A DNA stretch of 64,000 nt from Phycisphaeraceae bacterium (GTDB lineage: Bacteria; Planctomycetota; Phycisphaerae; Phycisphaerales; UBA1924). Position numbers and translations under genes: made by a program. Position 1 is the stretch's first letter, and each line of letters begins with the position of its first letter. The stretch lies in contig CP054186.1 in assembly GCA_015200025.1 (NCBI GenBank), positions 2,774,643-2,838,642 on the forward strand, read 5' to 3'. Below the pieces are notes generated by a model that saw only the letters and a list, made by a program, of their open reading frames with translations, was not told the DNA's origin and searched no databases. Below, piece after piece: positions 8,050-15,755 of this stretch.

Positions 8050-8534
8050 CGACGGCCCTCCAGGTTGAAGAACCGGAATCCGTTGACGTGCGAGCCAGTG
8101 ACCGCCTTGGCGATCGCCGACAGGGAGCGGTAGCGCTCACCCTCGAACTCGAACCCGTCCGCCAGCACCACGACCCGCACCGTCCGGCCCCGGTAGTCCC
8201 GGACGATCGCCGCTCCCGCGGGTGGTAGCCGTGGGTCCGCCGTGGCGGCGAGGGCGACTTTCTTGGCGTCCTTGGGGGCCTCCCCGAGCGTGGCCCACTT
8301 GGGCGGCGTACGCCGCACGTCGGTCGGGTTGGCAAGTTGGGCCGCTCGGACACGGGCTCGTTCGGACAAGCCACCTTCGGCGTTGGCCTGGATGCGCCAC
8401 GCGATGCGGCGGACGAGGTAGATGCGATGGCGGCTCTGAATCCGCTCGCCGAAGAGCTCAGCGTACCGATCGTGCAGTTCGCCGATCGTCATCTTTTCCA
8501 GCGCCGCGAGGTCCTTCGAAACGGTTGTCGTCAT
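8046..8534 (-). CDS. DUF2924 domain protein
   Basis: The 162-aa protein has the DUF2924 pattern. The start contains LAALEKMTIGELHDRYAELFG, then RHRIYLVRRIAWRIQANAEGGLSERA, a Pro-rich linker, RDYRGRTVRVVVLADGFEFEGERYRSLSAIAKAVTGSHVNGFRFFNL. The last segment matches a small beta-rich DNA-associated domain (GFEYxGxxYxSLSxIAxxITGxxWNG). It is known as a constant neighbour of large serine recombinases and is presumed to assist recombination. MTTTVSKDL is taken as start because GGAGA lies upstream; an upstream extension of eight residues has no support. It overlaps the recombinase by 4 nt. Confidence 0.9.
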   Translation of the reverse strand: MTTTVSKDLAALEKMTIGELHDRYAELFGERIQSRHRIYLVRRIAWRIQANAEGGLSERARVRAAQLANPTDVRRTPPKWATLGEAPKDAKKVALAATADPRLPPAGAAIVRDYRGRTVRVVVLADGFEFEGERYRSLSAIAKAVTGSHVNGFRFFNLEGRR

Positions 8535-8560
8535 GGGCAAGTCTCCAGATGCCCGCACCG

Positions 8561-8800
8561 CTAACGCGCGGTACGGTCAGACACACTGAGGCCGGCTTCC
8601 TCGCCCAGTTCAAGTTCGATGTCCGCTTCTTCTTGATGCTGCGGTGTCGGGGCGGGTGTGGCCGCTGCCGCCGATCCCACGCCGAGGCCCGTCGCCTTGG
8701 CACGCCGGTGCCAGCGCATCGCGCCCGTTGCCAGTAAGGCGATCACCTCGCGGCGGCGCTGGTCGGCGGAAAGATTGGCGTCATCGTCATTGGCAACCAT
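8561..8800 (-). CDS. 79-aa protein of recombinase module
   Basis: The ATG has GGGAG about 10 nt upstream. The protein starts MVANDDDANLSADQRRREVIALLATGAMRWHRR, a short helical segment, then an Ala/Pro-rich linker and an acidic tail. Small proteins with a DQRRREVxxLLAxGLxR pattern regularly precede DUF2924 and recombinase genes, so this is most likely the first gene of the module. No function is known to me. The longer frame extending upstream to about 9.3 kb is not coding by composition. The conserved bipartite element at 8872-8908 lies about 70 nt upstream and would be in its leader. Confidence 0.72.
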   Translation of the reverse strand: MVANDDDANLSADQRRREVIALLATGAMRWHRRAKATGLGVGSAAAATPAPTPQHQEEADIELELGEEAGLSVSDRTAR

Positions 8801-8871
8801 CAGCGGTGCTCCCGGCTCGTCGTCGGACGATTGAGGTGGCGTGGGGGCGAGAAGGCAAGGCATGTCTTCTC

Positions 8872-8908
8872 CCCGGCTACATACGCCACGCGGACGCGGG
8901 CTGTCCGC
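8872..8908 (-). promoter_or_regulatory. Bipartite repeated element, copy 1
   Basis: On the minus strand this reads GCGGACAGC, 12 variable bases, then GGCGTATGTAGCCGGG. The same 25 bases with the same 12-base spacing occur at 37200-37236. In this copy the variable part allows a GCGGAC/GTCCGC hairpin. The bases just downstream form GGGGAGAAG pairing with CTTCT and CCCC further on. It lies upstream of the 79-aa gene in the same orientation. I recognise no Rfam class; a cis-acting RNA, protein-binding site or ribozyme are options. Confidence 0.5.
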
Positions 8909-9258
8909 ACTGGGCATGTGAACGGACAACTGGTTTCGATTCGTGTGGCACCTTCGCCGGCACGCTCGCTGCAACGCCCACGCGAAGCGAGCCGATGCGT
9001 CGACATCACACCAACCGAGTTTGCGTTCGAAATCGCCGTCGCCCCTGCCGAACTCGCCATGTGTTGCCGACCCACGAGCTGTCGGGTCACGGCTATAACG
9101 GCGTGCCGGGTGAGACGCAGAGACTCTGAGACTTTTTGGGTTTGGACGCGTCCCCGCAGGCCAGATGCCGCGCCCCGTGAGTCTCACGGCGCAACTGAGT
9201 GAGACTTCCCGCGGTGGGGCATGTCGAGAGACTCGGCAAAACGCGGCCCGGAAACGCA

Positions 9259-9325
9259 AACGCCCCGGCCTTGCGGTCGGGGCGTTCACTTCTAACGGGT
9301 GGGTCGCCCAGTTTCTGGACGACCC
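9259..9325. other. Two strong hairpins
   Basis: AACGCCCCGRCC-type arms at 9259-9286 enclose a TTGC loop. GGGTCGCCCAG at 9301-9311 pairs with CTGGACGACCC at 9315-9325 around a TTT loop with one mismatch. The first resembles a bidirectional terminator without a clear U-run; minus-strand reading is followed by GCGTTT. They precede the three-hairpin cluster at 9363. Confidence 0.5.
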
Positions 9326-9357
9326 GGGCAATAGAGGATGGATAGCGGGGATCGAAC

Positions 9358-9454
9358 GGAATTCGGCGGCTCCCGCCGATACTCGCCCCCATCGGGGTGC
9401 GAGGGCGTCTCACAGACGCCTTCGCGCGGACCAATGATGCGAGTTGAGAATTCC
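9358..9454. ncRNA. Possible structured RNA: three adjacent short-loop hairpins
   Basis: Three hairpins follow each other almost without spacers. TCGGCGG/CCGCCGA with loop CTC is at 9363-9379, and CTCGC...GCGAG with an inner CCC/GGG and a tiny loop at 9382-9403. The third, GGCGTCT/AGACGCC with loop CAC, is at 9404-9420. GGAATTC at 9358 and GAATTCC at 9448 could close them into a multi-branch fold. The fold can form on either strand. No known tRNA, tmRNA or riboswitch consensus fits. It could equally be an attachment-site structure. Evidence is base-pairing potential only. Confidence 0.35.
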
Positions 9455-9828
9455 ACCCAAGGGAACTCGATCTCAATCGTTGTGCTCTTGAGAGACAGGC
9501 TTTTCTCCCGCTTCGACTGTCGACTTTGCCCGTGCAGCACAATGTGTCAGCGGCCCTGTCCAAGGCTTCGGCTACCGCCGCCTCACAGAACTCCGCCGTG
9601 TCTTTCCGCTTCTTCGCATGACCATCGCTGGGACCTTCCTTCGAAAGGCAACAGCCTATCGATCGGCCGTGTCCACCCAAGATGGGCAGGTTCAGTTATC
9701 GGCTGAAGAGCATACGGTCTTTGTACGGACCTGCTCATGCTGGAGTTGTCGAGCGCGCACGATTCTGTGAAATCGCCTACCCTATTCTGCCAACCATTCG
9801 ACACCGTTCAAGTGAAAGGAATCCGGCC

Positions 9829-10083
9829 ATGCAGTCAACCGTTTCCCCCCCCCCTGTCAAGACCACCGCAGCCACCTCAGACAGTGCATCGCGTCGAGAA
9901 GAAGATGCGATCGAGCTCGAAATCCAACGGAAGCTCATCTCCTCAAGCACCGGCGGGATGTGCATCGGCAGCACCACGGGCGAAATTCTCGGGCTGACTG
10001 AGAGTCTGCACGCCGTCCGGAAGGAGGCGGGTGTCGAAGCCAGCCCGGTGATGATGTGCTTCTGGGGCGCATTCGTCAAGTAA
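9829..10083 (+). CDS. Putative RiPP precursor peptide, 84 aa
   Basis: The ATG is preceded by AAGGA at 8-nt spacing. The peptide has a charged N-terminal leader (residues 20-35, REEDAIELEIQRK), then a TGGMCIGSTTGEILGL segment with Cys45. It ends in a hydrophobic, aromatic tail SPVMMCFWGAFVK with Cys77, Phe78, Trp79 and Phe82. It is the first gene before a 2OG-oxygenase-like gene and a radical SAM/SPASM maturase, the usual place for a ribosomally made precursor. Aromatic residues near the C-terminus would suit cyclophane-forming radical SAM enzymes. No Gly-rich repeats of GRRM precursors are seen, and no family is recognised. Core region, cleavage site and modifications are inference. Confidence 0.62.
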   Translation: MQSTVSPPPVKTTAATSDSASRREEDAIELEIQRKLISSSTGGMCIGSTTGEILGLTESLHAVRKEAGVEASPVMMCFWGAFVK

Positions 10084-10160
10084 GGCGCAGTCTCTCAGAG
10101 CAAGGCTGTTAGTAGCTCCAACTTGGGAGTGGCGCTATTACTTTCACAAGGCTTCAAGTC

Positions 10161-10979
10161 ATGGCGACGACAATCGGTTCAGTCGACTCTGCATCGCACC
10201 GCTACATGGTGCAGGCCGTGGGCGTGGGCGATCCCTCGTGCGCCACGATGGTCAACGATGGCGTATACCTCGACCGGGATGCACGCACCGTCCGATACCT
10301 CCCTCGCGAAAGCTGGAGCGAGCCTAAGCGACCACAGATACGGCCCAGCGAAGCGATGTCGCTGGAGGGCAGGGTAACGCTTGCCGCTCTCGACGCGTCG
10401 TTGGTCTCAGAGTTTCGCGTGAAGTTACCGTTGCTTCTTGACGCGAGCGGAGATGACGGGGTTCGAGCCGATTTCTTGCAGCAGTTTGGGAAGCGAGTCG
10501 AAGCTGCACTCGGCGCGATCGGGATGATCGCGGAAAGCGTGCGAGTGTGCAATGTCGCTGTAAACCCTCCGGGCACGCGTTCCACGGGTAAGGACTTCGT
10601 GACGCACGAATATGTCGGCTTGCACATTGACAACCATGATCGGCTGCCGCTGGCGTCGCGTCGCACGGCGATCCAGTTAATGACACTCAATTGTGGCCGG
10701 TCAACGAGGTATTTTCACTTCATTGACTTGCCCGTGGAAGAACTTGCGAAAATCCTGCACTCGCCACTAGACGATCCTCAAGAGGACCGCGCTACGGCGT
10801 GCGATGCCCTCAAGAACAAATTCCTGGAGTCCTATCCCGATTATCCGGTGACTCGGGTGGCCCTACCTCCAGGAAGCCTTTACGTCACCACGCCCCAGGA
10901 CATCATTCACGACGGTGCCGGAGGAGATGTCGACGCAGATGTGGCTTTCTTAATGCTGGGCAGGTATCGGATGTCGTGA
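10161..10979 (+). CDS. 2-oxoglutarate/Fe(II) oxygenase-like protein
   Basis: The 272-aa protein has no close family I can name, but a plausible facial triad: HID at 155-157 inside YVGLHIDNHD, and His250 in TPQDIIHDGAG, with arginines at 268 and 270. The spacing (about 93 residues) and the order HxD...H fit cupin-fold 2OG dioxygenases. Residues 226-250 (YPVTRVALPPGSLYVTTPQDIIH) are beta-rich, as expected. In related radical SAM RiPP clusters a beta-hydroxylase, sometimes fused to the maturase, modifies the peptide. The start has a modest AAGG upstream. Its stop overlaps the maturase start (TGATG), implying coupled translation and a shared substrate. Confidence 0.65.
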   Translation: MATTIGSVDSASHRYMVQAVGVGDPSCATMVNDGVYLDRDARTVRYLPRESWSEPKRPQIRPSEAMSLEGRVTLAALDASLVSEFRVKLPLLLDASGDDGVRADFLQQFGKRVEAALGAIGMIAESVRVCNVAVNPPGTRSTGKDFVTHEYVGLHIDNHDRLPLASRRTAIQLMTLNCGRSTRYFHFIDLPVEELAKILHSPLDDPQEDRATACDALKNKFLESYPDYPVTRVALPPGSLYVTTPQDIIHDGAGGDVDADVAFLMLGRYRMS

Positions 10980-12178
10980 TGATGCAACCCCACTACGACA
11001 TCCCGGCTCCGCCCCCGACGTTCAAGCTTGGACCGATTCGACAAATCGTGCTGCAAGGAACCTCCTTCTGCAACATTAACTGCCGATATTGTTACTTGGA
11101 TGAGGCATCTAGAGCAATGCGGTCGAACATGAGCGCCGCAACCGCTCAAAGGACATTTGAGTATTTTGCAGCATCTAAGCTATGCCTCGATCCAGTCGAG
11201 TGCCGATGGCATTCTGGTGAGCCCCTGACCCTGCCGCCGGCCTTCTACAGGAATGCCTTTCAGTCGGCTGTTCATGCTTTCGGAGATGCATCACGCTTTT
11301 GGTTCTCTATCCAGACCAACGGCCTGTTGATCAACGATGAATGGTGCTCATTCTTCAAAGATTGCAAGGTCGAGGTTGGATTGAGCATCGACGGCCCGGC
11401 GGTATTCCATGACATGCATCGGGTCGATCGTGCGGGCCGCGGGACCTTCGATCGCGTGATGGCTGGAGTCGCCCACCTCCGTCGTTGTGATATCCCATTT
11501 GACGCCATCTGCGTCCTCAATGAACGTTCCCTAGCGAGTGCCGACGAGCTCTATGCGTTCTTTTCGGAGATCGGCTGCCGCGTAGTCGGATTCAACACCG
11601 ATGATCTCCGGCCCGCGCAGGCGACGCCGTCCGAACTCAATGACCGACTCGCTCGCTATCGGTCGTTCATGAGCCGAATGGTCGAACTGTCTAGAAAGGG
11701 CCTGCCGGTCGTACGAGAGATTGGCGAGATGCAAGCTGCGATCTTTGCTCCTGTCCTCCCTGCGCGGAGCGCGGTGGCGGAGCCGTTGGCAATTGTCAAT
11801 GTTGATTCGGCCGGACGTTGGGGGACATTCTCGCCGGAGCTTCTCACCTTTCCACGAGGAGGGGGCGGTTCATTCGTGCTTGGAAGTGTTTTTGGAGAAC
11901 CCGTCGAGACGGTGGTTGGCTCTTCATCATTCATCGAGCTTGCCGAGGAAGTCCGAGCGGGGGTTCAAAAATGCGCGTCGAGCTGCGAGTATTTCCCAGT
12001 TTGCGGCGGCGGTTCGCCGGCAAACAAGCTGTTTGAGAATCGCTCTGTCAATTCTACGGAGACGTTTTTTTGTCGCACTCGGATTCAAGCGGTGGCCGAC
12101 GTCGTCCTCTATGATCTGCGGAGATCGCCAGCCTTGGAGTGCAAGACTGGAGGACTACCCGTCCAACCGCCCCGATGA
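10979..12178 (+). CDS. Radical SAM/SPASM peptide maturase
   Basis: The 399-aa enzyme has the radical SAM cluster C31-x3-C35-x2-C38 (CNINCRYCYLDE), HSGEP as GGEP-like motif near residue 80, and a C-terminal SPASM-like set C332, C336, C342 and C365. The latter includes the diagnostic CGGGSPANKLFEN and STETFFC. This CGGGxPxNK...TETxxC pattern is that of GRRM/FxsB-type maturases that build cyclophane or other C-C crosslinks in precursor peptides. The ATG at 10979 overlaps the previous stop; a second ATG follows directly. In-frame codons further upstream only shadow the oxygenase gene. The likely substrate is the 84-aa peptide. Confidence 0.9.
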   Translation: MMQPHYDIPAPPPTFKLGPIRQIVLQGTSFCNINCRYCYLDEASRAMRSNMSAATAQRTFEYFAASKLCLDPVECRWHSGEPLTLPPAFYRNAFQSAVHAFGDASRFWFSIQTNGLLINDEWCSFFKDCKVEVGLSIDGPAVFHDMHRVDRAGRGTFDRVMAGVAHLRRCDIPFDAICVLNERSLASADELYAFFSEIGCRVVGFNTDDLRPAQATPSELNDRLARYRSFMSRMVELSRKGLPVVREIGEMQAAIFAPVLPARSAVAEPLAIVNVDSAGRWGTFSPELLTFPRGGGGSFVLGSVFGEPVETVVGSSSFIELAEEVRAGVQKCASSCEYFPVCGGGSPANKLFENRSVNSTETFFCRTRIQAVADVVLYDLRRSPALECKTGGLPVQPPR

Positions 12179-12230
12179 TCTGGCACGTTCTGAGATTTCC
12201 CAAGTCGCGCACCAAACATGGAGCCTAGGA

Positions 12231-13271
12231 ATGACGAGATTGAGAACAGTTCGGCTGCTAGTGGCATTGGGTTGCACGTTTGCATTCACGATGCTCACCG
12301 CTTGCGATCGCGAGCCATCCAAAAAGCCCACCCAGGCTTCTGGTTCAACATCCTCGGGGGGCCAGGCGACAGGAGTCGTCGTCTCCAACGGCGGACGAAA
12401 GTTGACTTTTGAGCACGTTCCTCAGCGGATCATTACGACCGGCCAGGGGCCCGCGGAGCTGCTGCTCAAGCTGGGCGTTGGCAAGTCCATTGTGGGGATC
12501 TACTACGGCGCACAACAACCGGTCGATCCGGCGATCGCTGTACCGTTTCGCGAACTCACTTCGCTCTCGACCGACGCGCCTCCTTCCAAGGAAGTCGTGT
12601 TGCCACTCAAGCCGGACCTCGTTCTCTCCGCTTTTCCTACGATGGATTTTGATTCTTCTCGCGGAGGCGCCACCATCGATGACTTCGCAAAGGTCGGCTC
12701 GCAGGTGTTCGGCTATACCGCAACATCTTGCAAGCCATCCGAAGCAACATTTGAAATGTTTCTGTCTGATGTCGCTGACATCGGTAAGATCCTGCGTGTC
12801 GAGCAGACCGCCCAGCAATTGGTGGAAGAATGTCGGAGTCGGATCGCGGCCGTCCGCCAGCGGGTCGCAGGTCGAGAAAAGGTCAAGCTTGTTATTTGCT
12901 TTAGCGCCAGCGACCAAATGCTTGGAGTGTTCGGTGCTGGACTGTTGAATGATTTGGTCGATGCGGCCGGCGGGACAAACGTGTACTCTCACGAGGACGC
13001 GACGATGGTGAACGCCTCGAAAGAGGATTTTGCACAGCGGGTCATCGAGGTTTACGTCATCCCTGACCTACCCGCGGTTCCGTCCATGCGTGCCGACTCA
13101 TCCGCCGCCTGGTTGTTCAAAACGTTTCCTCAGACCGAAGCGTCGAAGCGGCGCCGGTTTGTCGGAATCGGGGTTGAAAAACTCAATGTCGGCTACAGAA
13201 ACGTCGAGTTCGTCGAGGAACTCGCGCGGTCACTACACCCCGAGGCGTTCGCGGAGAGCGGGAAGCCGTGA
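12231..13271 (+). CDS. ABC importer substrate-binding lipoprotein (BtuF/FhuD-like)
   Basis: The 346-aa protein starts with a lipoprotein signal peptide and lipobox LTAC (Cys25). A Peripla_BP_2 domain follows: LTFEHVPQRIITTGQGPAELLLKLGVGKSIVGI, then KPDLVLSAFPT, and RMD-like C-terminal features. This family binds corrinoids, haem or Fe-siderophores outside the membrane and delivers them to FecCD/BtuC permeases. GGAG lies 7 nt before the chosen ATG. It is followed within the operon by the permease and ATPase. The ligand cannot be deduced; because the operon begins with a peptide maturation set, a peptide metallophore is one reasonable guess. Confidence 0.88.
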   Translation: MTRLRTVRLLVALGCTFAFTMLTACDREPSKKPTQASGSTSSGGQATGVVVSNGGRKLTFEHVPQRIITTGQGPAELLLKLGVGKSIVGIYYGAQQPVDPAIAVPFRELTSLSTDAPPSKEVVLPLKPDLVLSAFPTMDFDSSRGGATIDDFAKVGSQVFGYTATSCKPSEATFEMFLSDVADIGKILRVEQTAQQLVEECRSRIAAVRQRVAGREKVKLVICFSASDQMLGVFGAGLLNDLVDAAGGTNVYSHEDATMVNASKEDFAQRVIEVYVIPDLPAVPSMRADSSAAWLFKTFPQTEASKRRRFVGIGVEKLNVGYRNVEFVEELARSLHPEAFAESGKP

Positions 13272-13930
13272 CCAGCCGTTCGCTACCGATTCCAGACAAT
13301 GGCGTGTTGATCCTCGTTTCCGGAGGCATCGACAGCGCGGTCATGGCTGCCGCGTTGCACGCTCGAGGGTTGGTCGCGTGCGTGCTCCACGTGTCGCTCG
13401 GCAATCCTATCGACGCTTGCCAGTTGCACCGTGTGACCTTGCTGTGCGAGAGATTGGGGCTAACTCTCGATCACGTTGCGCTGAGCTATTCCCCGTGCGT
13501 GATCCCTGCTTCGGACTACGGATCAGCGAGCGGATTCCTCGGTCTGCAGTCGCTGCTCGGCCTCGCTGCCGCACTCGCATGGAGCCGCTCGATTCGTAGG
13601 ATAGCTCTTGGGTTGACTCGTGACGACTTGGAGGGCGCTCCGGCCACAGAATGGATCACAGCCTGGCAGACGCAGGCTTCTGTCGCGGTTCGAGGAGAGT
13701 ATCGGTTTTCTGTGGAACTCCCGTTGAGCCACATGTCCAAACGCGAAGTTGTCGCGCTCGGACACGCGTTCGATCTCCCCCTTCAAGAGATCACGTGGAG
13801 TTGCTCCAGGAGTGGCGATTCACATTGCGGAGACTGTCCCGGTTGTCGCAGTCGGGAGAGTGCCTTTGGCATCCCGTCCAGTCCCGTCGCACCGCCGCTG
13901 GATCTGCATTTCCAGCCCACTTGCAACTGA
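13268..13930 (+). CDS. QueC-like PP-loop ATP pyrophosphatase
   Basis: The 220-aa protein has the PP-loop SGGIDS at 18-23 near the N-terminus. A QueC-type zinc site lies near the C-terminus with C179, C187, C190 and C193 (CSRSGDSHCGDCPGC). QueC converts 7-carboxy-7-deazaguanine to preQ0 nitrile via an amide. Homologues also occur in toyocamycin-type clusters and in defence systems such as Qat and type IV CBASS. No QueD, QueE or FolE neighbours are visible, so a housekeeping preQ0 pathway is unlikely here. The GTG start overlaps the stop of the binding-protein gene (GTGA). The substrate could be a carboxylate of the peptide or an imported ligand, which is speculation. Confidence 0.82.
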   Translation: MTSRSLPIPDNGVLILVSGGIDSAVMAAALHARGLVACVLHVSLGNPIDACQLHRVTLLCERLGLTLDHVALSYSPCVIPASDYGSASGFLGLQSLLGLAAALAWSRSIRRIALGLTRDDLEGAPATEWITAWQTQASVAVRGEYRFSVELPLSHMSKREVVALGHAFDLPLQEITWSCSRSGDSHCGDCPGCRSRESAFGIPSSPVAPPLDLHFQPTCN

Positions 13931-13948
13931 ACAAGGTAACGTCGCCCT

Positions 13949-14974
13949 ATGGGATCAAGACCTCGGCTATCTTCAGAACTACTGATGTGCGGACTCTTCG
14001 TCACATTATTGGGCGCGATGCTGCTAGCCATGTGTGCGGGGTCGAGTTGGATCTCGCCATCTGCAGTGCTCAGTGATCTTGGACGCCTAGTAATGGGCGA
14101 TGGGAGCTCCGAGATAGACGTGCGCGTCCAGTTCCGTGCACCGCGAGTGGTGCTCGGGATGATCGTCGGGTGCGGCCTATCGGTTGCAGGCGTCGTCATT
14201 CAGACGGCAGTGCGCAACCCCTTGGCAGACCCTTATGTGCTTGGGGTTTCATCCGGGGCGTCCTTGGGAGCAGTGTTGCTCTTGTACGCACTTCCGCTGA
14301 AGTTCTATGGGCTCCCGCTCTTCGCTGCGGCATTCTGTGGAGGCGCTGCAGCATCTTTGATCGTTTATGTTGTGGGACGCGCCCGTGGAGCTGCCTCGTC
14401 ATCCCAGCGACTGGTTCTTGCCGGCGTTGCCACCACTTATCTCCTCTCTGCGCTCACGAGTTTTGTGCTCACATTGGTCGATCGACAGGGTTTCGGAGGC
14501 AGCAATGTGTTCGTGTTCTGGTCGCTCGGCAGTCTCGCGCGGGCCCAATGGGACCTCGTTCTCATTCCGACAATCGTTGTCGTAGCGTCCTTGGTCGTAC
14601 TTATGGCGTTGCGGCGTCGGCTGGACGTGCTCATTGTAAATGATGAACATGCGACTGCGCTGGGAGCAGAACCACAGAAGATCAGACGGGTTCTATTTGT
14701 CGTGTCAGCAGCACTTGTTGCGGCATGCGTCGCAGCGAGCGGGCCGATCGGATTTGTTGGTCTGATGATTCCGCACGCGACGCGGTTTGTCGTCGGGCCT
14801 TTTCACAAGCGGCTTCTTCCGAACGCAGCCCTGATGGGAGCGACGTTTCTCGTGCTCGCCGACACGCTTGGGCGATCCATCGGTGGTTCGCACGAAGTGG
14901 CCGTCGGCATCATCTCGGCGATGTGCGGCGCTCCTTGCTTCCTTATTCTTTTGCGGCGTGCAAGATGGACGTAA
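13949..14974 (+). CDS. FecCD/BtuC-family ABC importer permease
   Basis: The 341-aa polytopic protein has about nine or ten hydrophobic segments. It carries the family hallmark RNPLADPYVLGVSSGASLGA near residues 90-110 and the cytoplasmic coupling region with GPIGFVGLMIPHATRF near 267-282. It forms the channel dimer for import of vitamin B12, haem or Fe-siderophores across the inner membrane, together with the adjacent binding protein and ATPase. It lies 18 nt after the QueC-like gene and 4 nt before the ATPase gene. Length and motifs are normal. Confidence 0.94.
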   Translation: MGSRPRLSSELLMCGLFVTLLGAMLLAMCAGSSWISPSAVLSDLGRLVMGDGSSEIDVRVQFRAPRVVLGMIVGCGLSVAGVVIQTAVRNPLADPYVLGVSSGASLGAVLLLYALPLKFYGLPLFAAAFCGGAAASLIVYVVGRARGAASSSQRLVLAGVATTYLLSALTSFVLTLVDRQGFGGSNVFVFWSLGSLARAQWDLVLIPTIVVVASLVVLMALRRRLDVLIVNDEHATALGAEPQKIRRVLFVVSAALVAACVAASGPIGFVGLMIPHATRFVVGPFHKRLLPNAALMGATFLVLADTLGRSIGGSHEVAVGIISAMCGAPCFLILLRRARWT

Positions 14975-14978
14975 TGTT

Positions 14979-15755
14979 ATGCTGAAGGCGGAGCAATTAA
15001 CGATAGCGTTCGCAGGCCCTCCAGTCATCGACCGCGTCTCGCTGGAGGTGTCTGCGGAACAGGTCGTGGGCGTACTAGGACACAATGGCAGCGGCAAGAC
15101 TACGCTTCTCCGCGCTGCCTATCGCGTTCTCCGTCCAGATTCCGGCTCGGTGCTGATTGAAGGTCGCGACGTTTGGCGGATGTCTTCTATGGAGGCAGCG
15201 AGGGCCATCGGGTCCGTCGCGCAAGACCAATCGCTTGCCCACGACATGACTATCCGGGAGCTTGTGTCCTTCGGACGATTTCCGCACAAACAGATGTTTG
15301 AGCCGGACACGCCGGCAGATCAAGTCATTATCGACGAAGCAATCTCGCGGGTTGGGCTTAGCGCCCTCGCAGGGCGTCGGCTCTCGGAGCTCTCTGGCGG
15401 TGAACGCCAACGAGCGATGATCGCAAAGGGACTCGCTCAACAGCCGCGCGTCTTGGTCCTGGATGAACCCACCAACCACTTAGATGTTCGCTATCAGATC
15501 GACTTACTGGAGCTAGTGCGGCAGTTGCGCATTGCGGTCGTAGTCACACTTCACGACCTGAATCTAGCTGCAGCCTATTGCGACAAGCTGTACGTGCTGG
15601 CTCATGGAAAGGTCGTAGCCGAGGGAAGCGTTGACGCGGTTCTGACCGACGAGCTGATCCGCGACGTGTTTGGAGTATCAGCGCGTCGCGGAATCAACCC
15701 GCTAACCGGACGCCCGCACATTTACTTTGGACAGTCGCAGTCATGTCAGAGCTGA
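14979..15755 (+). CDS. ABC importer ATPase (BtuD/FepC-like)
   Basis: The 258-aa nucleotide-binding protein has Walker A GHNGSGKT at 34-41, Q-loop VAQD, signature LSGGERQR, Walker B VLVLDEPTNHLD and switch LHDLN. The sequence style is that of FepC/BtuD ATPases paired with FecCD permeases. It energises the transporter formed with the preceding permease. The ATG 5 nt after the permease stop is chosen; the longer in-frame extension upstream shadows the permease. Its last 13 nt overlap the methyltransferase gene. Confidence 0.95.
   Translation: MLKAEQLTIAFAGPPVIDRVSLEVSAEQVVGVLGHNGSGKTTLLRAAYRVLRPDSGSVLIEGRDVWRMSSMEAARAIGSVAQDQSLAHDMTIRELVSFGRFPHKQMFEPDTPADQVIIDEAISRVGLSALAGRRLSELSGGERQRAMIAKGLAQQPRVLVLDEPTNHLDVRYQIDLLELVRQLRIAVVVTLHDLNLAAAYCDKLYVLAHGKVVAEGSVDAVLTDELIRDVFGVSARRGINPLTGRPHIYFGQSQSCQS

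Larger units (their letters stand above)
8801..9828. other. About 1 kb without convincing genes
   Basis: No frame in this interval shows a protein-like composition or recognisable domain. The interval holds the bipartite element at 8872-8908 and a dense set of hairpins between 9259 and 9420. It also marks a composition boundary: upstream genes have strongly GC-rich third positions, whereas the operon starting at 9829 does not. An attachment site or old integration junction is possible, but I found no duplicated core that proves it. Confidence 0.6.

Noticed and set aside
9330..9430. Possible tRNA or tmRNA 3' end (GGGGATCGAAC on the plus strand)
   Set aside because: The bases beside the TTCGATC-like loop do not pair into a T-stem and no matching acceptor 5' end exists, so it is kept only as a hairpin cluster.
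9093..9680. 195-codon minus-strand frame
   Set aside because: Arg/Ser/Pro-rich composition without domain or SD, and it spans the hairpin cluster; not considered a gene.
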